Source: Prochlorococcus marinus str. SB
Lineage (GTDB): Bacteria > Cyanobacteriota > Cyanobacteriia > PCC-6307 > Cyanobiaceae
Assembly (NCBI RefSeq): GCF_000760115.1
Contig: NZ_JNAS01000001.1
Span: 356,067-420,066, forward strand
Direction of reading: 5' to 3'
Length of the DNA stretch: 64,000 nt
Position numbers and translations under genes: made by a program. Below, piece after piece: positions 1-10,332 of this stretch. Numbering within the stretch: the first letter of the stretch is position 1; each line of letters starts with the position of its first letter. The notes beneath the pieces are model-generated. The model did no database searches. It was not told where the DNA came from and was given only the letters and a program-made list of their open reading frames with translations.

Positions 1-834
1 TGCTCCACATGCTAAACATTTGCAGATATCTCCGCCAGTAACAATTCCTCCATCACCAATAATAGGAATATAACGACCTCTTTCTTTAAAGTAATCATTT
101 CTTGCCGCACTACAATCAGCAATTGCAGTTGCTTGAGGGATTCCAATTCCCAATACTCCTCTTGATGTACATGCAGCTCCAGGTCCTATCCCAACCATCA
201 ATCCTGCAACTCCAGCATCCATAAGAAGTTTGGCAACATCGTAAGTAACACAATTACCTGCAACAACTGGGACGTTCATAGATTGACAGAGATTTTTAAT
301 ATTTAAGGTTTCCTTACCTTCCATGCCAAGATGTTCAGTGGAAACAACTGTTCCTTGAAGAAAAAATAAATCAATTTTGGAATTATTAAGTGTTTCTTTA
401 AACTTAATGGCAGCTTGAGGAGTCCCACTGAAAGCTGCTATACCTCCTCTCTCTTTGACCTCATTTATTCTTTGTAAAATCAATCCCTCCTTGACCGGTT
501 CACTGTATATTTTCTGCATTAATGGAACGAAATCATTCTTCCCGACTGATGCTATTTTGTTCAATATTTCATCAGGGTTTTGATATCTTGTTTGTATACC
601 CTCCATATTAATAACCCCTAGGGAACCTAATTTTGTAAGTTCTACAGCCGTATTGACATCGACAACACTATCCATGGCACTAGCGACAATAGGAACTTCT
701 CTTTTGAAATCACCTATTGACCAAGAAGGATCAGTCAAATCGTAATCAACTGTTCTTTTACCAGGAACTAAAGCTATTTCATCGATGCCATAAGCCCGTC
801 TGACTTTTTTATTTAAACCAAGTTCAATATTCAC
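1..834 (-). CDS. guaB: IMP dehydrogenase-family protein, GuaB3 type (partial)
   Basis: The first 278 residues of an IMP dehydrogenase/GMP reductase barrel are visible; the 3' end runs off the left edge of the window. The GTG start at 834 gives an N-terminus (MNIELGLNKKVRRAYG) typical of the short GuaB3 group of cyanobacteria and actinobacteria. The catalytic loop GIGPGAACTSR, with the reactive cysteine near residue 222, and the IMP-binding stretch IIGDGG near 259 are both present. The catalytic loop appears early and no CBS pair is inserted before it, so the protein lacks the regulatory Bateman domain of classic GuaB. By family it acts in guanine nucleotide synthesis in the cytoplasm; the exact reaction of GuaB3 proteins is less certain. 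It is divergent from gyrA, which starts 180 bases away. Confidence 0.88.
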   Translation of the reverse strand, partial: MNIELGLNKKVRRAYGIDEIALVPGKRTVDYDLTDPSWSIGDFKREVPIVASAMDSVVDVNTAVELTKLGSLGVINMEGIQTRYQNPDEILNKIASVGKNDFVPLMQKIYSEPVKEGLILQRINEVKERGGIAAFSGTPQAAIKFKETLNNSKIDLFFLQGTVVSTEHLGMEGKETLNIKNLCQSMNVPVVAGNCVTYDVAKLLMDAGVAGLMVGIGPGAACTSRGVLGIGIPQATAIADCSAARNDYFKERGRYIPIIGDGGIVTGGDICKCLACGA

Positions 835-1013
835 GATAATTTCCTTTTATTCTGATTAAATTAACAACTAAAGGGGTAATAAGCCAAGATTTATTCAAAA
901 ACAACAGGTTTTATTTTGATTTGTGCGTAAATGTTAGTATTTGGGAATTAAATAAATCTTTTTTTTTATTCATTATGACAATCAGCGATTATTATTAAAG
1001 AAAGGATTTTTGT

Positions 1014-3611
1014 ATGTCTGATATTTTAGATTCCAATAACTCAGGATTAAGCGAAAATAACGACCGAATTATTCAGACTGACCTAAGAAATGAGATGTCT
1101 CGTTCATACCTTGAGTATGCAATGAGCGTTATAGTTGGACGTGCTCTTCCAGATGCAAGAGATGGATTAAAACCAGTTCACAGAAGAATTCTTTATGCAA
1201 TGTATGAACTTGGTTTAACTAGCAGCAGACCATACAGAAAATGTGCAAGAGTTGTAGGAGAAGTACTTGGTAAATACCACCCTCATGGCGATACTGCTGT
1301 TTATGATGCTTTGGTTAGGATGGCCCAGGATTTCTCTATGAGGATGCCACTTATAGATGGTCATGGAAACTTTGGTTCTGTTGATAACGACCCTCCAGCA
1401 GCAATGAGGTATACAGAATCTCGTTTACAGTCCCTTACGGATGAAAGTTTATTAGAGGATATTGAATCTGAAACAGTAGATTTCGCGGATAATTTTGACG
1501 GTTCCCAGCAAGAGCCTACAGTTTTACCTGCTAGGATCCCTCAACTACTTCTAAATGGTTCATCTGGAATAGCAGTAGGAATGGCAACCAATATTCCACC
1601 TCATAACTTGGGGGAATTAATTAATGGTCTTAAATCAATAATCAAAAACCCTTCAATTGAAGATAGAGAACTTTTTGAAATAATTAAGGGTCCTGATTTT
1701 CCAACAGGTGGTCAAATCTTAGGCAGAGAAGGTATTAGAGAAACTTTCAAAACAGGAAGGGGGTCAATAACCATGAGAGGGGTAGCAAATATTGAGCAAA
1801 TTAAATCAATTGGTAGAGCAGAGAAAGATGCAGTAATAATTACAGAGCTTCCATTTCAAACCAATAAAGCGGCATTGATTGAAAGAATTGCTGACTTGGT
1901 TAATGAAAAAAAATTAGAAGGTATTTCTGATATTAGAGATGAAAGTGATAGAGATGGGATGAGGGTTGTTATTGAACTAAAGAGAGATGCCTACCCACAA
2001 GTAGTTTTAAATAATTTATTTAAGTTAACACCTCTACAAAATAACTTTAGTGCTAATATCCTTGCTTTAGTAAAAGGAGAGCCCACAACACTTTCACTCA
2101 GGAAAATGTTAGACGTTTTTCTAGATTTTAGGGTTGAGACAATAAGGAGAAGAACAGCATTTTTATTAAAAAAGGCAGAAGAAAGAGATCATATTGTGAA
2201 GGGTCTTCTATTAGCCTTAGATGCTATGGATGAAATTATAAATTTAATAAGATCAGCGAAAGATTCAATATCAGCTCGAGAAAAATTACAAAACGACCAT
2301 AAATTATCTGCCATACAGGCAGATGCAATTCTGCAAATGCAATTAAGAAGATTAACAGCACTTGAAGCTGATAAAATCAAAGGGGAACATAATGAGTTAA
2401 CCCGAAAAATCAACCTATATCAGCAAATATTAAATAGTAAAGAAAGAATTTTTGAAATTATTCTTGAAGAAATTAATAAAATCGATGAAAGATTCTCTTC
2501 TCCTAGGAAAACAGAAATACTGGATTTAGGCGGCGGATTAGATGATATTGATCTCATAGCTAATGACAGATCCGTAGTTCTATTAACTGAAGCAGGTTAT
2601 TTAAAAAGAATGCCTATTAATGATTTTGAATCTACCAGTCGTGGTTCAAGGGGTAAAGCCGGCACAAAAACCAAAGAAGATGATGATGTGAAATTATTTA
2701 TAAGCTGTAACGATCATGATACTCTTTTGCTTTTCAGCGATAGAGGAGTGGCTTACGCTCTCCCAGCATATAGGGTTCCTATGAGTAGCAGAACAGCAAA
2801 AGGAACTCCATCAGTTCAACTTCTCCCAATTCCAAGAGAAGAAAAAATAACTTCATTAGTTGCTGTGGATTCTTTTGTTGACGATCATTATTTATTAATG
2901 CTCACCAAAGCTGGCTTTATAAAAAGAACTGCACTTTCTGCTTTCTCAAAAATTCGCTCAAATGGACTAATAGCAATTAATCTTGAGGATGGAGATGCCC
3001 TAACCTGGGTCAGGTTATCAAAAGAAGGTGATAGTGTTTTAATTGGATCTAAAACAGGAATGGCGATTCATTTCAGACTAGATATTAATGAATTAAGACC
3101 TCTTGGTAGAACAGCAAGAGGGGTTAAATCAATGAACTTGAGAGAAGGAGACAATCTAGTTTCTATGGATGTTTTAACATCTAATTTGGTTGATCAATTA
3201 GCTAAAATTGACGATCTCACAGAAGATCTTGATGATGATGTTGAGGAAAACTCTTCAGATGGTCCATGGGTATTAATAGCCAGCGCATTTGGACTAGGAA
3301 AGAGAGTACCTGTAGCTCAGTTTAGATTACAAAAAAGAGCAGGCATGGGTTTGAGAGCAATAAAATTTAGAATTAAAGATGATCAGCTAGTTTGTTTGAA
3401 GGTCCTTGGCGAGGGAGAAGAATTACTACTTGTGACCGAAAAAGGTGTAATAGTAAGAACAAACGCAGATAAAATCTCTCAGCAATCCAGGGCAGCTACA
3501 GGAGTAAAATTACAAAGATTAGATGACGGTGATCATTTATCGGAAGTGGTATTGGTACCTCGTGAACAAATAGAGGAAAAAGATCAACCTAGCTCAATTG
3601 AACAAAATTAA
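1014..3611 (+). CDS. gyrA: DNA gyrase subunit A (type IIA topoisomerase A subunit)
   Basis: This 865-residue protein is the breakage-reunion subunit of a type IIA topoisomerase. The N-terminal domain carries the winged-helix region and the catalytic tyrosine Tyr133 in [11 protein letters not shown] beta-pinwheel C-terminal domain follows from about residue 510. The canonical GyrA-box (QRRGGKG-like), which lets gyrase wrap DNA, is replaced near residue 542 by SRGSRGKAG, lacking the leading glutamine. This leaves some doubt between a gyrase and a topoisomerase IV-like second A subunit. An acidic insert rich in Asp and Glu lies around residues 735-748 between blades. A clear AAAGGA ribosome site lies 7 bases before the ATG. 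crtL follows after 24 bases on the same strand and may be co-transcribed. Confidence 0.93.
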   Translation: MSDILDSNNSGLSENNDRIIQTDLRNEMSRSYLEYAMSVIVGRALPDARDGLKPVHRRILYAMYELGLTSSRPYRKCARVVGEVLGKYHPHGDTAVYDALVRMAQDFSMRMPLIDGHGNFGSVDNDPPAAMRYTESRLQSLTDESLLEDIESETVDFADNFDGSQQEPTVLPARIPQLLLNGSSGIAVGMATNIPPHNLGELINGLKSIIKNPSIEDRELFEIIKGPDFPTGGQILGREGIRETFKTGRGSITMRGVANIEQIKSIGRAEKDAVIITELPFQTNKAALIERIADLVNEKKLEGISDIRDESDRDGMRVVIELKRDAYPQVVLNNLFKLTPLQNNFSANILALVKGEPTTLSLRKMLDVFLDFRVETIRRRTAFLLKKAEERDHIVKGLLLALDAMDEIINLIRSAKDSISAREKLQNDHKLSAIQADAILQMQLRRLTALEADKIKGEHNELTRKINLYQQILNSKERIFEIILEEINKIDERFSSPRKTEILDLGGGLDDIDLIANDRSVVLLTEAGYLKRMPINDFESTSRGSRGKAGTKTKEDDDVKLFISCNDHDTLLLFSDRGVAYALPAYRVPMSSRTAKGTPSVQLLPIPREEKITSLVAVDSFVDDHYLLMLTKAGFIKRTALSAFSKIRSNGLIAINLEDGDALTWVRLSKEGDSVLIGSKTGMAIHFRLDINELRPLGRTARGVKSMNLREGDNLVSMDVLTSNLVDQLAKIDDLTEDLDDDVEENSSDGPWVLIASAFGLGKRVPVAQFRLQKRAGMGLRAIKFRIKDDQLVCLKVLGEGEELLLVTEKGVIVRTNADKISQQSRAATGVKLQRLDDGDHLSEVVLVPREQIEEKDQPSSIEQN

Positions 3612-3635
3612 AAGCCTTATAGTTACCTAAATAAT

Positions 3636-4847
3636 ATGGAAATACTTGATATTTTAATTTTAGGTTCAGGTCCTGCGGCATTATGTTTAGCTTCAGAATT
3701 AGCCAAGCAAGATCTAAATATTAAGGGAATATCAACAAAATCTCCAAATGAAAAATGGGAGAATACATATGGTATTTGGGCGTCTGAGTTAGAGGAATTA
3801 GGGTTAGAGTCCTTGTTATCTCACAGATGGTGTAAAACAGTTAGTTTTTTTGGAGACGGGGAAAATAAAAAAGGGGATACTCCTACAAAACACAACTACG
3901 ATTATGGTTTAATAAACCAAGAAGCCTTTCAAAATGAACTTTTAAAAAAATGTAAAGGGATTGAATGGTTGAATGAGACAGCAAAAGAAATAAAAGAAAA
4001 AAACAAACTATCTGAGGTAATATGTTTTTCAGGTCTCAAAATAAAAGCGAGATTAGTCATTGACGCAAGTGGTCATAAAAGTAATTTTGTAAAAAGACCA
4101 GTTCAAAATGAAATCGCTCAACAAGCTGCCTATGGAATTGTAGGTAAATTTACATCACCACCTGTTAATAAAGAACAATTTGTTCTAATGGATTTTCGTC
4201 CAAATCATTTAAACAATAAAGAAAAGTTATCATCTCCTTCCTTTCTTTATGCAATGGATCTTGGCAACAACACTTTTTTTGTTGAAGAAACCTCATTAGC
4301 TAGTTATCCTGCATTATCCCAAGAAAATCTAAAAAAAAGACTTTATAAAAGACTTAATAGTAAGGGTATTGAGGTAAGTGAAATTTTTCATGAAGAGAAT
4401 TGCCTTTTCCCTATGAATTTACCCCTCCCATTTAAAAAACAATTTGTACTTGGTTTTGGAGGGGCTGCAAGTATGGTTCATCCTGCATCAGGATACATGG
4501 TTGGATCTTTATTAAGAAGGGCTCCACTCCTTGCACAAAAATTAGCAATCTTTTTAAAAGAACCTCATCTAAGTTCACTAGAGTTAGCTTCAAAAGGTTG
4601 GGAAATTCTGTGGCCTTACGAGTTAACACAAAGACATAAACTTTACCAATACGGTCTAAGAAGATTAATGAGTTTTGACGAAAGTAGATTAAGAAGCTTT
4701 TTCTCAAATTTCTTTAGATTATCGACTAATGAATGGGTAGGTTTTCTTACTAATACACTTCCACTTCCAAAACTAATTTACGTGATGAGTAAGATGTTTA
4801 TAAATTCACCTCTAAAAGTAAAACTAGGAATGCTCAAGTTAAATTAG
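3636..4847 (+). CDS. crtL: lycopene cyclase (CrtL family)
   Basis: A 403-residue flavoprotein of the plant/cyanobacterial lycopene cyclase family, which turns lycopene ends into ionone rings on the way to zeaxanthin and carotenes. An N-terminal dinucleotide fold starts with LILGSGPAAL (residues 7-16). The family signatures YGIW (about residue 46) and GGAASMVHPASGYMVG (about 274-289) are present. Prochlorococcus has both beta and epsilon cyclases of this family, and from sequence alone I cannot say which ring type this enzyme makes. It follows gyrA by 24 bases on the same strand. Its end is 5 bases from the end of the convergent GH57 gene, leaving no room for a separate terminator. Related genes crtE and crtISO are elsewhere in the window. 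Confidence 0.85.
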   Translation: MEILDILILGSGPAALCLASELAKQDLNIKGISTKSPNEKWENTYGIWASELEELGLESLLSHRWCKTVSFFGDGENKKGDTPTKHNYDYGLINQEAFQNELLKKCKGIEWLNETAKEIKEKNKLSEVICFSGLKIKARLVIDASGHKSNFVKRPVQNEIAQQAAYGIVGKFTSPPVNKEQFVLMDFRPNHLNNKEKLSSPSFLYAMDLGNNTFFVEETSLASYPALSQENLKKRLYKRLNSKGIEVSEIFHEENCLFPMNLPLPFKKQFVLGFGGAASMVHPASGYMVGSLLRRAPLLAQKLAIFLKEPHLSSLELASKGWEILWPYELTQRHKLYQYGLRRLMSFDESRLRSFFSNFFRLSTNEWVGFLTNTLPLPKLIYVMSKMFINSPLKVKLGMLKLN

Positions 4848-4852
4848 TATTT

Positions 4853-6436
4853 TTATTTACGCCAATCATCAATATTAATATTTTGGAAAACTTTATCCTC
4901 TTCCTCAATATCTTCAAGAAATTTTAAATTAATATCACTATGGGTTTTAATCATTTCAACCAATTTCCAGAACCTGAATAAGTGTCTTTCTATTCTCTCT
5001 TTTGCGAGTTCTGTTGTGGTTCCAGCTCTTAGAATAAAACTCCAATCAGAAGACTCAGAAAGAAGTAGTTCTCTTGCAGCTTGCTTAAAGAGTCTTAGAG
5101 ATAAATCATTATTAAAATTTTCCAAGCACAAATCTACAAATGTTGAGCCTGCCTTTGTAATTTCTGGAACGATCCATGCATTTGCATCATTAATCCAGTA
5201 ATTATGGTAACCACCCTGTCCCCAGCTTGATGGCGATGGATCACAAATCTGAAGATTTGGTTTTTGCACTAAGAATTCTTTTAAATTTGTAAGCTTAATT
5301 GAATATTTACTAGAGTTCTTTAGTATATTTTCAATAAAAAAAGGGCCCTCATACCACCAATGACCAAATAACTCTGCATCAAATGGAGCTACCAATAAAG
5401 GCTTAAAGGAAGAGGATAAAGTCAATTTTTCTAGTTGTTTGGATCTCGCTAGAAGATAGGTATCAGCATGTTCTGCCGCCTTAATTTTGGCTTCATTTTC
5501 AAGGTAAAACTCTTTTCCCCCTAAAGGAATGTTTTCATCTGTAATCTTATGAAACTTTAAACCCAAAGGTCTTCTTGATGAAATACCCTTATTTTGGAGC
5601 TTTGAGAGAGGTAATTCCCACCCCAAATCTTTATGAAATTCCCTATATACTTTGTCGCCCGGGAACCCATCCTTAGCGGACCAAACGGGTAAGGTTGACT
5701 CACTATCTCTTCCGAAAAATGCAACTCCTTTTTTCGAGCATATTGGAGCGTATACACCATACCTAGGCCTTGGTGTGGAGTTTAGAATCCCGTGTCCGTC
5801 TAAGATTGTATATCTAATTCCAGAATTAAATAGTATTTCATCTAAACCCTCATAATATGCGCATTCAGGTAACCAAATACCTAAAGGCTTTGTTTCAAAA
5901 ATATTTTCATGGCTCCTAATAGCTGTATTGATTTGTCCTTTTACAGTTTCAGGATTCTCCCTTAAAATTGGCAGATATCCATGAGTAGCAGCACAAGTAA
6001 GAATATCTAAATTTCCAGAGTTTTTTAAAACCCTAAACTTCTCAATTAAGTTTCCAGAACAATTTTGCCAGTATAAGTATTTATCATTAAGGTTATTCTT
6101 TAAAAATGCAGATGCATTTTTTTCTTGAAGTGGCAGTTCGTTCAGGAAATCATTCCTTGTTTTAATCCAGCTTGGGAAAGTTTCTTTAATTTGTTTATCA
6201 TTTAGAAGTGATAATAATGTTGGAGACAAACTAATAGTAAGTTTTGTATTTTCAGGATTTTCATTTTTGGAAGATTCTATTGATTGAAGTAGTGGTATAT
6301 AACATTCCAGAATCGCCTGAAATAACCAATCCTCTTCTAAGGAGTTTTTTTCGTTTTTTCTGACATAAGGTAGATGAGCGTGTAAAACTATCGCTAACCG
6401 GCCTAAAACATTATTCCTTGAGTATTGCCCATTCAT
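4853..6436 (-). CDS. glycoside hydrolase family 57 protein, likely glycogen branching enzyme
   Basis: A 527-residue GH57 protein. The family opening motif HAHLPYVR is at residues 19-26. The catalytic nucleophile is predicted as Glu191 in WLPECAY, and the acid/base as Asp353 in FDAELFGHWW. A conserved SSWGQGGY motif lies near residue 418. Length and motif spacing fit the roughly 530-residue bacterial 1,4-alpha-glucan branching enzyme type described in Thermus and Thermococcus, so branching of glycogen is likelier than amylase activity. That is inference from family. The gene is convergent with crtL and divergent from leuA across a 221-base A+T-rich gap in which I see no clear element. Together with malQ it points to glycogen turnover. 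Confidence 0.85.
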   Translation of the reverse strand: MNGQYSRNNVLGRLAIVLHAHLPYVRKNEKNSLEEDWLFQAILECYIPLLQSIESSKNENPENTKLTISLSPTLLSLLNDKQIKETFPSWIKTRNDFLNELPLQEKNASAFLKNNLNDKYLYWQNCSGNLIEKFRVLKNSGNLDILTCAATHGYLPILRENPETVKGQINTAIRSHENIFETKPLGIWLPECAYYEGLDEILFNSGIRYTILDGHGILNSTPRPRYGVYAPICSKKGVAFFGRDSESTLPVWSAKDGFPGDKVYREFHKDLGWELPLSKLQNKGISSRRPLGLKFHKITDENIPLGGKEFYLENEAKIKAAEHADTYLLARSKQLEKLTLSSSFKPLLVAPFDAELFGHWWYEGPFFIENILKNSSKYSIKLTNLKEFLVQKPNLQICDPSPSSWGQGGYHNYWINDANAWIVPEITKAGSTFVDLCLENFNNDLSLRLFKQAARELLLSESSDWSFILRAGTTTELAKERIERHLFRFWKLVEMIKTHSDINLKFLEDIEEEDKVFQNINIDDWRK

Positions 6437-6657
6437 ACTTTTTATATTTATGCCTGTAGTTCTATAAAAAATCGAAATTTTTTTATAAAAAAGGCTTTAA
6501 TCCTAAAACAATACTTTAAAAATTTAAGTATTTGATTTTTTTTATCAGAATTTTAACCAATATTATTTAAGTTATAAACTTTCAGCAAATTTTTATTGAA
6601 CTAAATCTAGTCAAATTTTTTTAATTAGCTTAATATAAGTCTAAGTTATTCTCTCTG

Positions 6658-8298
6658 ATGTCAAAAGATCCTGGAAGAATTTTGATATTTGACACAACTC
6701 TTCGAGATGGAGAGCAATCTCCTGGTGCAAGTTTAAATCTTGAAGAAAAGCTTGCTATTGCTCATCAATTAGCAAGATTAGGAGTAGATGTTATTGAAGC
6801 TGGATTCCCTTTCGCAAGTCCAGGAGATTTTAAAGCTGTTAATAAAATTGCTAATGTAGTAGGGAAAGAAAATGGCCCTATAATTTGCGGTTTAGCTAGG
6901 GCGTCTAAAGGAGATATAAAAGCATGTTATGAAGCAATAAGTCCTGCTCCCAAGAAAAGAATACATACTTTTATTGCGACAAGCGATATTCATCTTGAAC
7001 ACAAACTAAAAAAATCCAGAAAAGATGTTCTTCAAATAGTTCCAGAAATGGTAAATTATGCGAAATCCTTAGTAGATGATATCGAGTTTTCTTGTGAAGA
7101 TGCCTCAAGGAGTGATCCTGAATTTTTATACGAAGTTATTCAACTAGCAATTACTGCAGGAGCGACAACAATAAATATCCCTGATACTGTTGGGTTTACA
7201 ACTCCTAGTGAATTTGGCAACCTAATTGCCGATATAAATAAAAATGTTCCAAATATTGATGAGGCAGTAATCTCGGTTCATGGTCATAATGATTTAGGTT
7301 TAGCAGTAGCCAATTTTCTTGAGGCAGTAAAAAATGGAGCAAGACAATTAGAATGTACTATTAATGGAATTGGAGAAAGAGCCGGGAATGCCTCTTTAGA
7401 AGAATTAGTAATGGCACTTCATGTTAGGAAAAGTTTTTTTAATAGTTTTTTCAAAAGAAATCCAGATTCCCCAACTCCTCTTACGGCTATAAGAACAGAA
7501 GAAATAACAAAAACCTCTAGACTTGTTTCTAACCTAACCGGAATGACTGTACAACCTAATAAAGCAATTGTGGGAGCTAACGCTTTTGCTCATGAATCAG
7601 GCATTCATCAGGATGGTGTTTTAAAAAATAGACTAACTTACGAAATTATCGATGCAAAAACTGTTGGTTTGAGTGACAACAAAATATCTTTAGGAAAACT
7701 GAGTGGAAGAAGTGCGGTAAGAGCAAGATTAGAAGAAATGGGATATGACTTAAGCCGAGAAGATTTAAATGATGCTTTTGCTCGTTTTAAGGATCTAGCT
7801 GACAGGAAAAGAGAAATTACTGATAGAGACTTAGAAGCAATTGTTAGTGAACAAGTTCAGCTACCAGAAGCTAAATTTCAATTAAGTCTTGTACAAGTAA
7901 GTTGTGGTAACGCCTCTAAACCTACTGCAACCATTTCGCTTCTAAACACAGAAGATAATAGTGAGGATACTGCTGTATCAATAGGGACTGGGCCAGTTGA
8001 TGCTGTATGCGAGGCTTTAAATAAATTAGCTAAAGTTCCTAACGAACTAATTGAATTTTCTGTTAAGTCGGTAACAGAAGGAATTGATGCTTTAGGCGAA
8101 GTAACAATAAGAATAAGAAGGGATAATAAAATATATTCTGGTCATTCTGCTGACACTGACGTTGTAGTTGCTGCAGCAAATGCTTACGTTAATGCTTTAA
8201 ATAGACTTGTATTTTCTGAGAAAAAAAATTCAATTCATCCACAATTTGATAGTTTAGAGAATTCTGATAATAAATTTCTATCTAATCCTGCAAATTAA
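6658..8298 (+). CDS. leuA: 2-isopropylmalate synthase
   Basis: A 546-residue enzyme that condenses acetyl-CoA with 2-oxoisovalerate, the committed step of leucine synthesis. The N-terminal TIM barrel opens with [16 protein letters not shown] (from residue 10). The metal-binding His pair is in SVHGHNDLG (His208 and His210). The NGIGERAGN motif follows near residue 237. The C-terminal LeuA dimer domain (about residues 400-525) would carry leucine feedback. The length is normal for the long bacterial form. The start is the ATG right after CTCTCTG; no Shine-Dalgarno is evident, which is common here. I saw no T-box or leader peptide in the upstream 221 bases. Confidence 0.96.
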   Translation: MSKDPGRILIFDTTLRDGEQSPGASLNLEEKLAIAHQLARLGVDVIEAGFPFASPGDFKAVNKIANVVGKENGPIICGLARASKGDIKACYEAISPAPKKRIHTFIATSDIHLEHKLKKSRKDVLQIVPEMVNYAKSLVDDIEFSCEDASRSDPEFLYEVIQLAITAGATTINIPDTVGFTTPSEFGNLIADINKNVPNIDEAVISVHGHNDLGLAVANFLEAVKNGARQLECTINGIGERAGNASLEELVMALHVRKSFFNSFFKRNPDSPTPLTAIRTEEITKTSRLVSNLTGMTVQPNKAIVGANAFAHESGIHQDGVLKNRLTYEIIDAKTVGLSDNKISLGKLSGRSAVRARLEEMGYDLSREDLNDAFARFKDLADRKREITDRDLEAIVSEQVQLPEAKFQLSLVQVSCGNASKPTATISLLNTEDNSEDTAVSIGTGPVDAVCEALNKLAKVPNELIEFSVKSVTEGIDALGEVTIRIRRDNKIYSGHSADTDVVVAAANAYVNALNRLVFSEKKNSIHPQFDSLENSDNKFLSNPAN

Positions 8299-8380
8299 AT
8301 TATTTTCATAGGATTATTAAGTAGCATTAAAAAAAGTCTCTCAATAATGTAGATTTAACTAATAGTCAAAGCAGGGAATA

Positions 8381-8773
8381 ATGAGAGAAAGGATACTTGG
8401 ATATTGGGCACTTTCGTGGATTGGCTTAATCGGCAATATAATTGCACTTCCAATAATCGCATTAATAATAAGTTATGGACCTCCACTAAAAGTTGCGAAT
8501 ATAACTCTTGCAATAAGTCTTGGATGGCCTGCTGCAATTGTTGGAATAGTTTCTTCAGCAGCTCTTTTAGCAGAGAGAAAATGGGGAGTAACTTTAACTC
8601 TGGTATCTTTATCAATGGTAATCTCTGGTATGGGTCCTTATTCAATTGTAAGGCTCATAACTCTTCAAGACATTTATGGAGTTGGTGGGTTTACTCTTTT
8701 AACAACATTATTAAGTACGCTAGCTCTTCTTTATTGGTGTAATCCGAAACATCGAAGAAGTATTAGGTTATAA
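8381..8773 (+). CDS. small four-helix membrane protein, unknown function
   Basis: A 130-residue protein I do not recognise. Four hydrophobic stretches are visible at about residues 8-31, 38-64, 68-93 and 99-119, connected by short loops. The C-terminus is basic (CNPKHRRSIRL). This suggests an integral membrane protein with both ends in the cytoplasm. The frame is preferred over an overlapping 112-codon frame on the same strand, because that frame is dominated by Asn and Ser in an implausible pattern. The gene follows leuA by 82 bases and is convergent with the HD-domain gene. No catalytic motif is visible. Confidence 0.7.
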   Translation: MRERILGYWALSWIGLIGNIIALPIIALIISYGPPLKVANITLAISLGWPAAIVGIVSSAALLAERKWGVTLTLVSLSMVISGMGPYSIVRLITLQDIYGVGGFTLLTTLLSTLALLYWCNPKHRRSIRL

Positions 8774-8782
8774 AATTTAAAA

Positions 8783-10258
8783 TTAAGAAAAAGTATTATT
8801 CTTGCCAGTTGGATACTGAATTCTTCTGTGTCTAATCCTTTTCCATACATTCAAGAATGCCCTTTTTATTAGAAAAATTTCTCCTTTAGATAAATTGCTA
8901 TCATCTAATTGTCCATCTTTTTTACGAGAGTAGATAATATTAGAAATTGTTTTCAAAGCTTCTTTATCAGATGCATTAATATTCATAGCTCTAAGTGCAG
9001 CTTCACATCCATCGGCAAGCATTAAAATAGCTGTTTCTTTGGACTGAGGAATAGGGCCTTTGTATCTAAAATAATATTCATTAATGTCGAGATTTTTTTC
9101 TTTAGCTTTTTGAAAAAAATATCCCATTTTAAGGGTACCTTGATGTTCAGGAATAAAATTAGCTATCAGCTTAGGTAGTCTATTTTTTCTTGCAAATTTC
9201 AACCCTTCATCAACATGAGCTTGTAATACTTCGGCACTTTTAATCGGATCATCTAATTCGTCATGCGGATTTTTTGAACCATCCTGATTTTCAATAAACC
9301 AATTAGGTGCATGTAATTTGCCAACGTCATGATATAACGCTCCAGTTTTAATAAGATCAATATCACCACCAATCATTCTTGTCGCCTCCTCTGCTAAACC
9401 ACATATAAGTAAGGTATGTTCAAAAGTACCCGGAGCTTCTAGAGACAATCTTCTAATTAGAGGCTTTTCCTTATCAGCCAATTCGAGCAATCTTGCTTTA
9501 GTTAATAATCCGAATATCGATTCAAAAATAGGAATAAATAAAATTGTAAAAAGCATAGCTATCGCCAATAGCAAGGAATCAGAAAATATATCCCCATTAG
9601 CTAAAATAAAATCTTGATTATTATTAATAAGAGATATTTTATCTTTACCTATCAATATCCATTGACTCAAGAAAGATCCTATTGGCACAAAAATTGATAA
9701 TTGAAGTAACTGAGCTCTACTTCTTATTCTTCCTCCAAGAAGAGATACTATTGAAGCACAAACTAATAAAATAAAAAATAAATTGTTATTGATAACAATT
9801 TCTGGGTCAGGCCAAATAAGACTCGCTATTGATACCCAAGCTAAAGCTGTTATGGTTCCCATTCCTTGAGATATTATTAATGCCGGTGGAATTATCATAG
9901 ATAATGGACTTATAGTTGAAGCTAAGGTTAATTTCGTAACTTGTACTGCTAAAAGAAGAGTAATGATTAAGAAGATCTGTCTTGAGGAAATTGTAGGATT
10001 CTCTTTTTTTGAAACTAATATCAAAACTCCAGAACTAATAAGTATTTCAATAAAGTTCAAAAACCAAGAAAAAAAATCTGCGATTTTTAAAGGCGAAATA
10101 AGAAGTAGTTTATAAGAAGAAATTATTGAAATTAAAATGCATACTAAAAAAATTATGAGATTATCAATTCTTGAAATTTTAATTGGTTGTTTTACTGGGA
10201 CTTGACTTCGCCTCCACAGATAAAACAATTTTTTTAAGGTAGTTATGATGTTTTGCAC
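8783..10258 (-). CDS. 7TM-type HD-domain phosphohydrolase (PgpH-like)
   Basis: A 491-residue membrane protein. The N-terminal 250 residues hold about seven hydrophobic segments, and the C-terminal half is an HD domain. Metal-ligand motifs seen are TFEHTLL, ALYHDVGKL (His310, Asp311), PEHQG and LMLADGCEA. The arrangement matches the 7TM-HD family, whose characterised member PgpH degrades cyclic di-AMP. Firmicute PgpH is near 700 residues and has a large extracellular domain after the first helix. Here the helices follow each other directly, so that sensor domain is missing. A c-di-AMP role is inferred, supported by the cdaA homologue at 35268-36176. The gene is divergent from folD. Confidence 0.82.
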   Translation of the reverse strand: MQNIITTLKKLFYLWRRSQVPVKQPIKISRIDNLIIFLVCILISIISSYKLLLISPLKIADFFSWFLNFIEILISSGVLILVSKKENPTISSRQIFLIITLLLAVQVTKLTLASTISPLSMIIPPALIISQGMGTITALAWVSIASLIWPDPEIVINNNLFFILLVCASIVSLLGGRIRSRAQLLQLSIFVPIGSFLSQWILIGKDKISLINNNQDFILANGDIFSDSLLLAIAMLFTILFIPIFESIFGLLTKARLLELADKEKPLIRRLSLEAPGTFEHTLLICGLAEEATRMIGGDIDLIKTGALYHDVGKLHAPNWFIENQDGSKNPHDELDDPIKSAEVLQAHVDEGLKFARKNRLPKLIANFIPEHQGTLKMGYFFQKAKEKNLDINEYYFRYKGPIPQSKETAILMLADGCEAALRAMNINASDKEALKTISNIIYSRKKDGQLDDSNLSKGEIFLIKRAFLNVWKRIRHRRIQYPTGKNNTFS

Positions 10259-10332
10259 AGAATATAGATAAATCTATTTGAATAATTTAAAATTATAGGC
10301 ATGCTAGGTGTAAAAAGGAGAAGTTTTTCTAA

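Noticed and set aside
8404..8742. A 112-codon plus-strand frame overlapping the small membrane protein gene
   Set aside because: It is dominated by Asn and Ser with scattered Trp and Cys, and the other frame gives four clean membrane helices.
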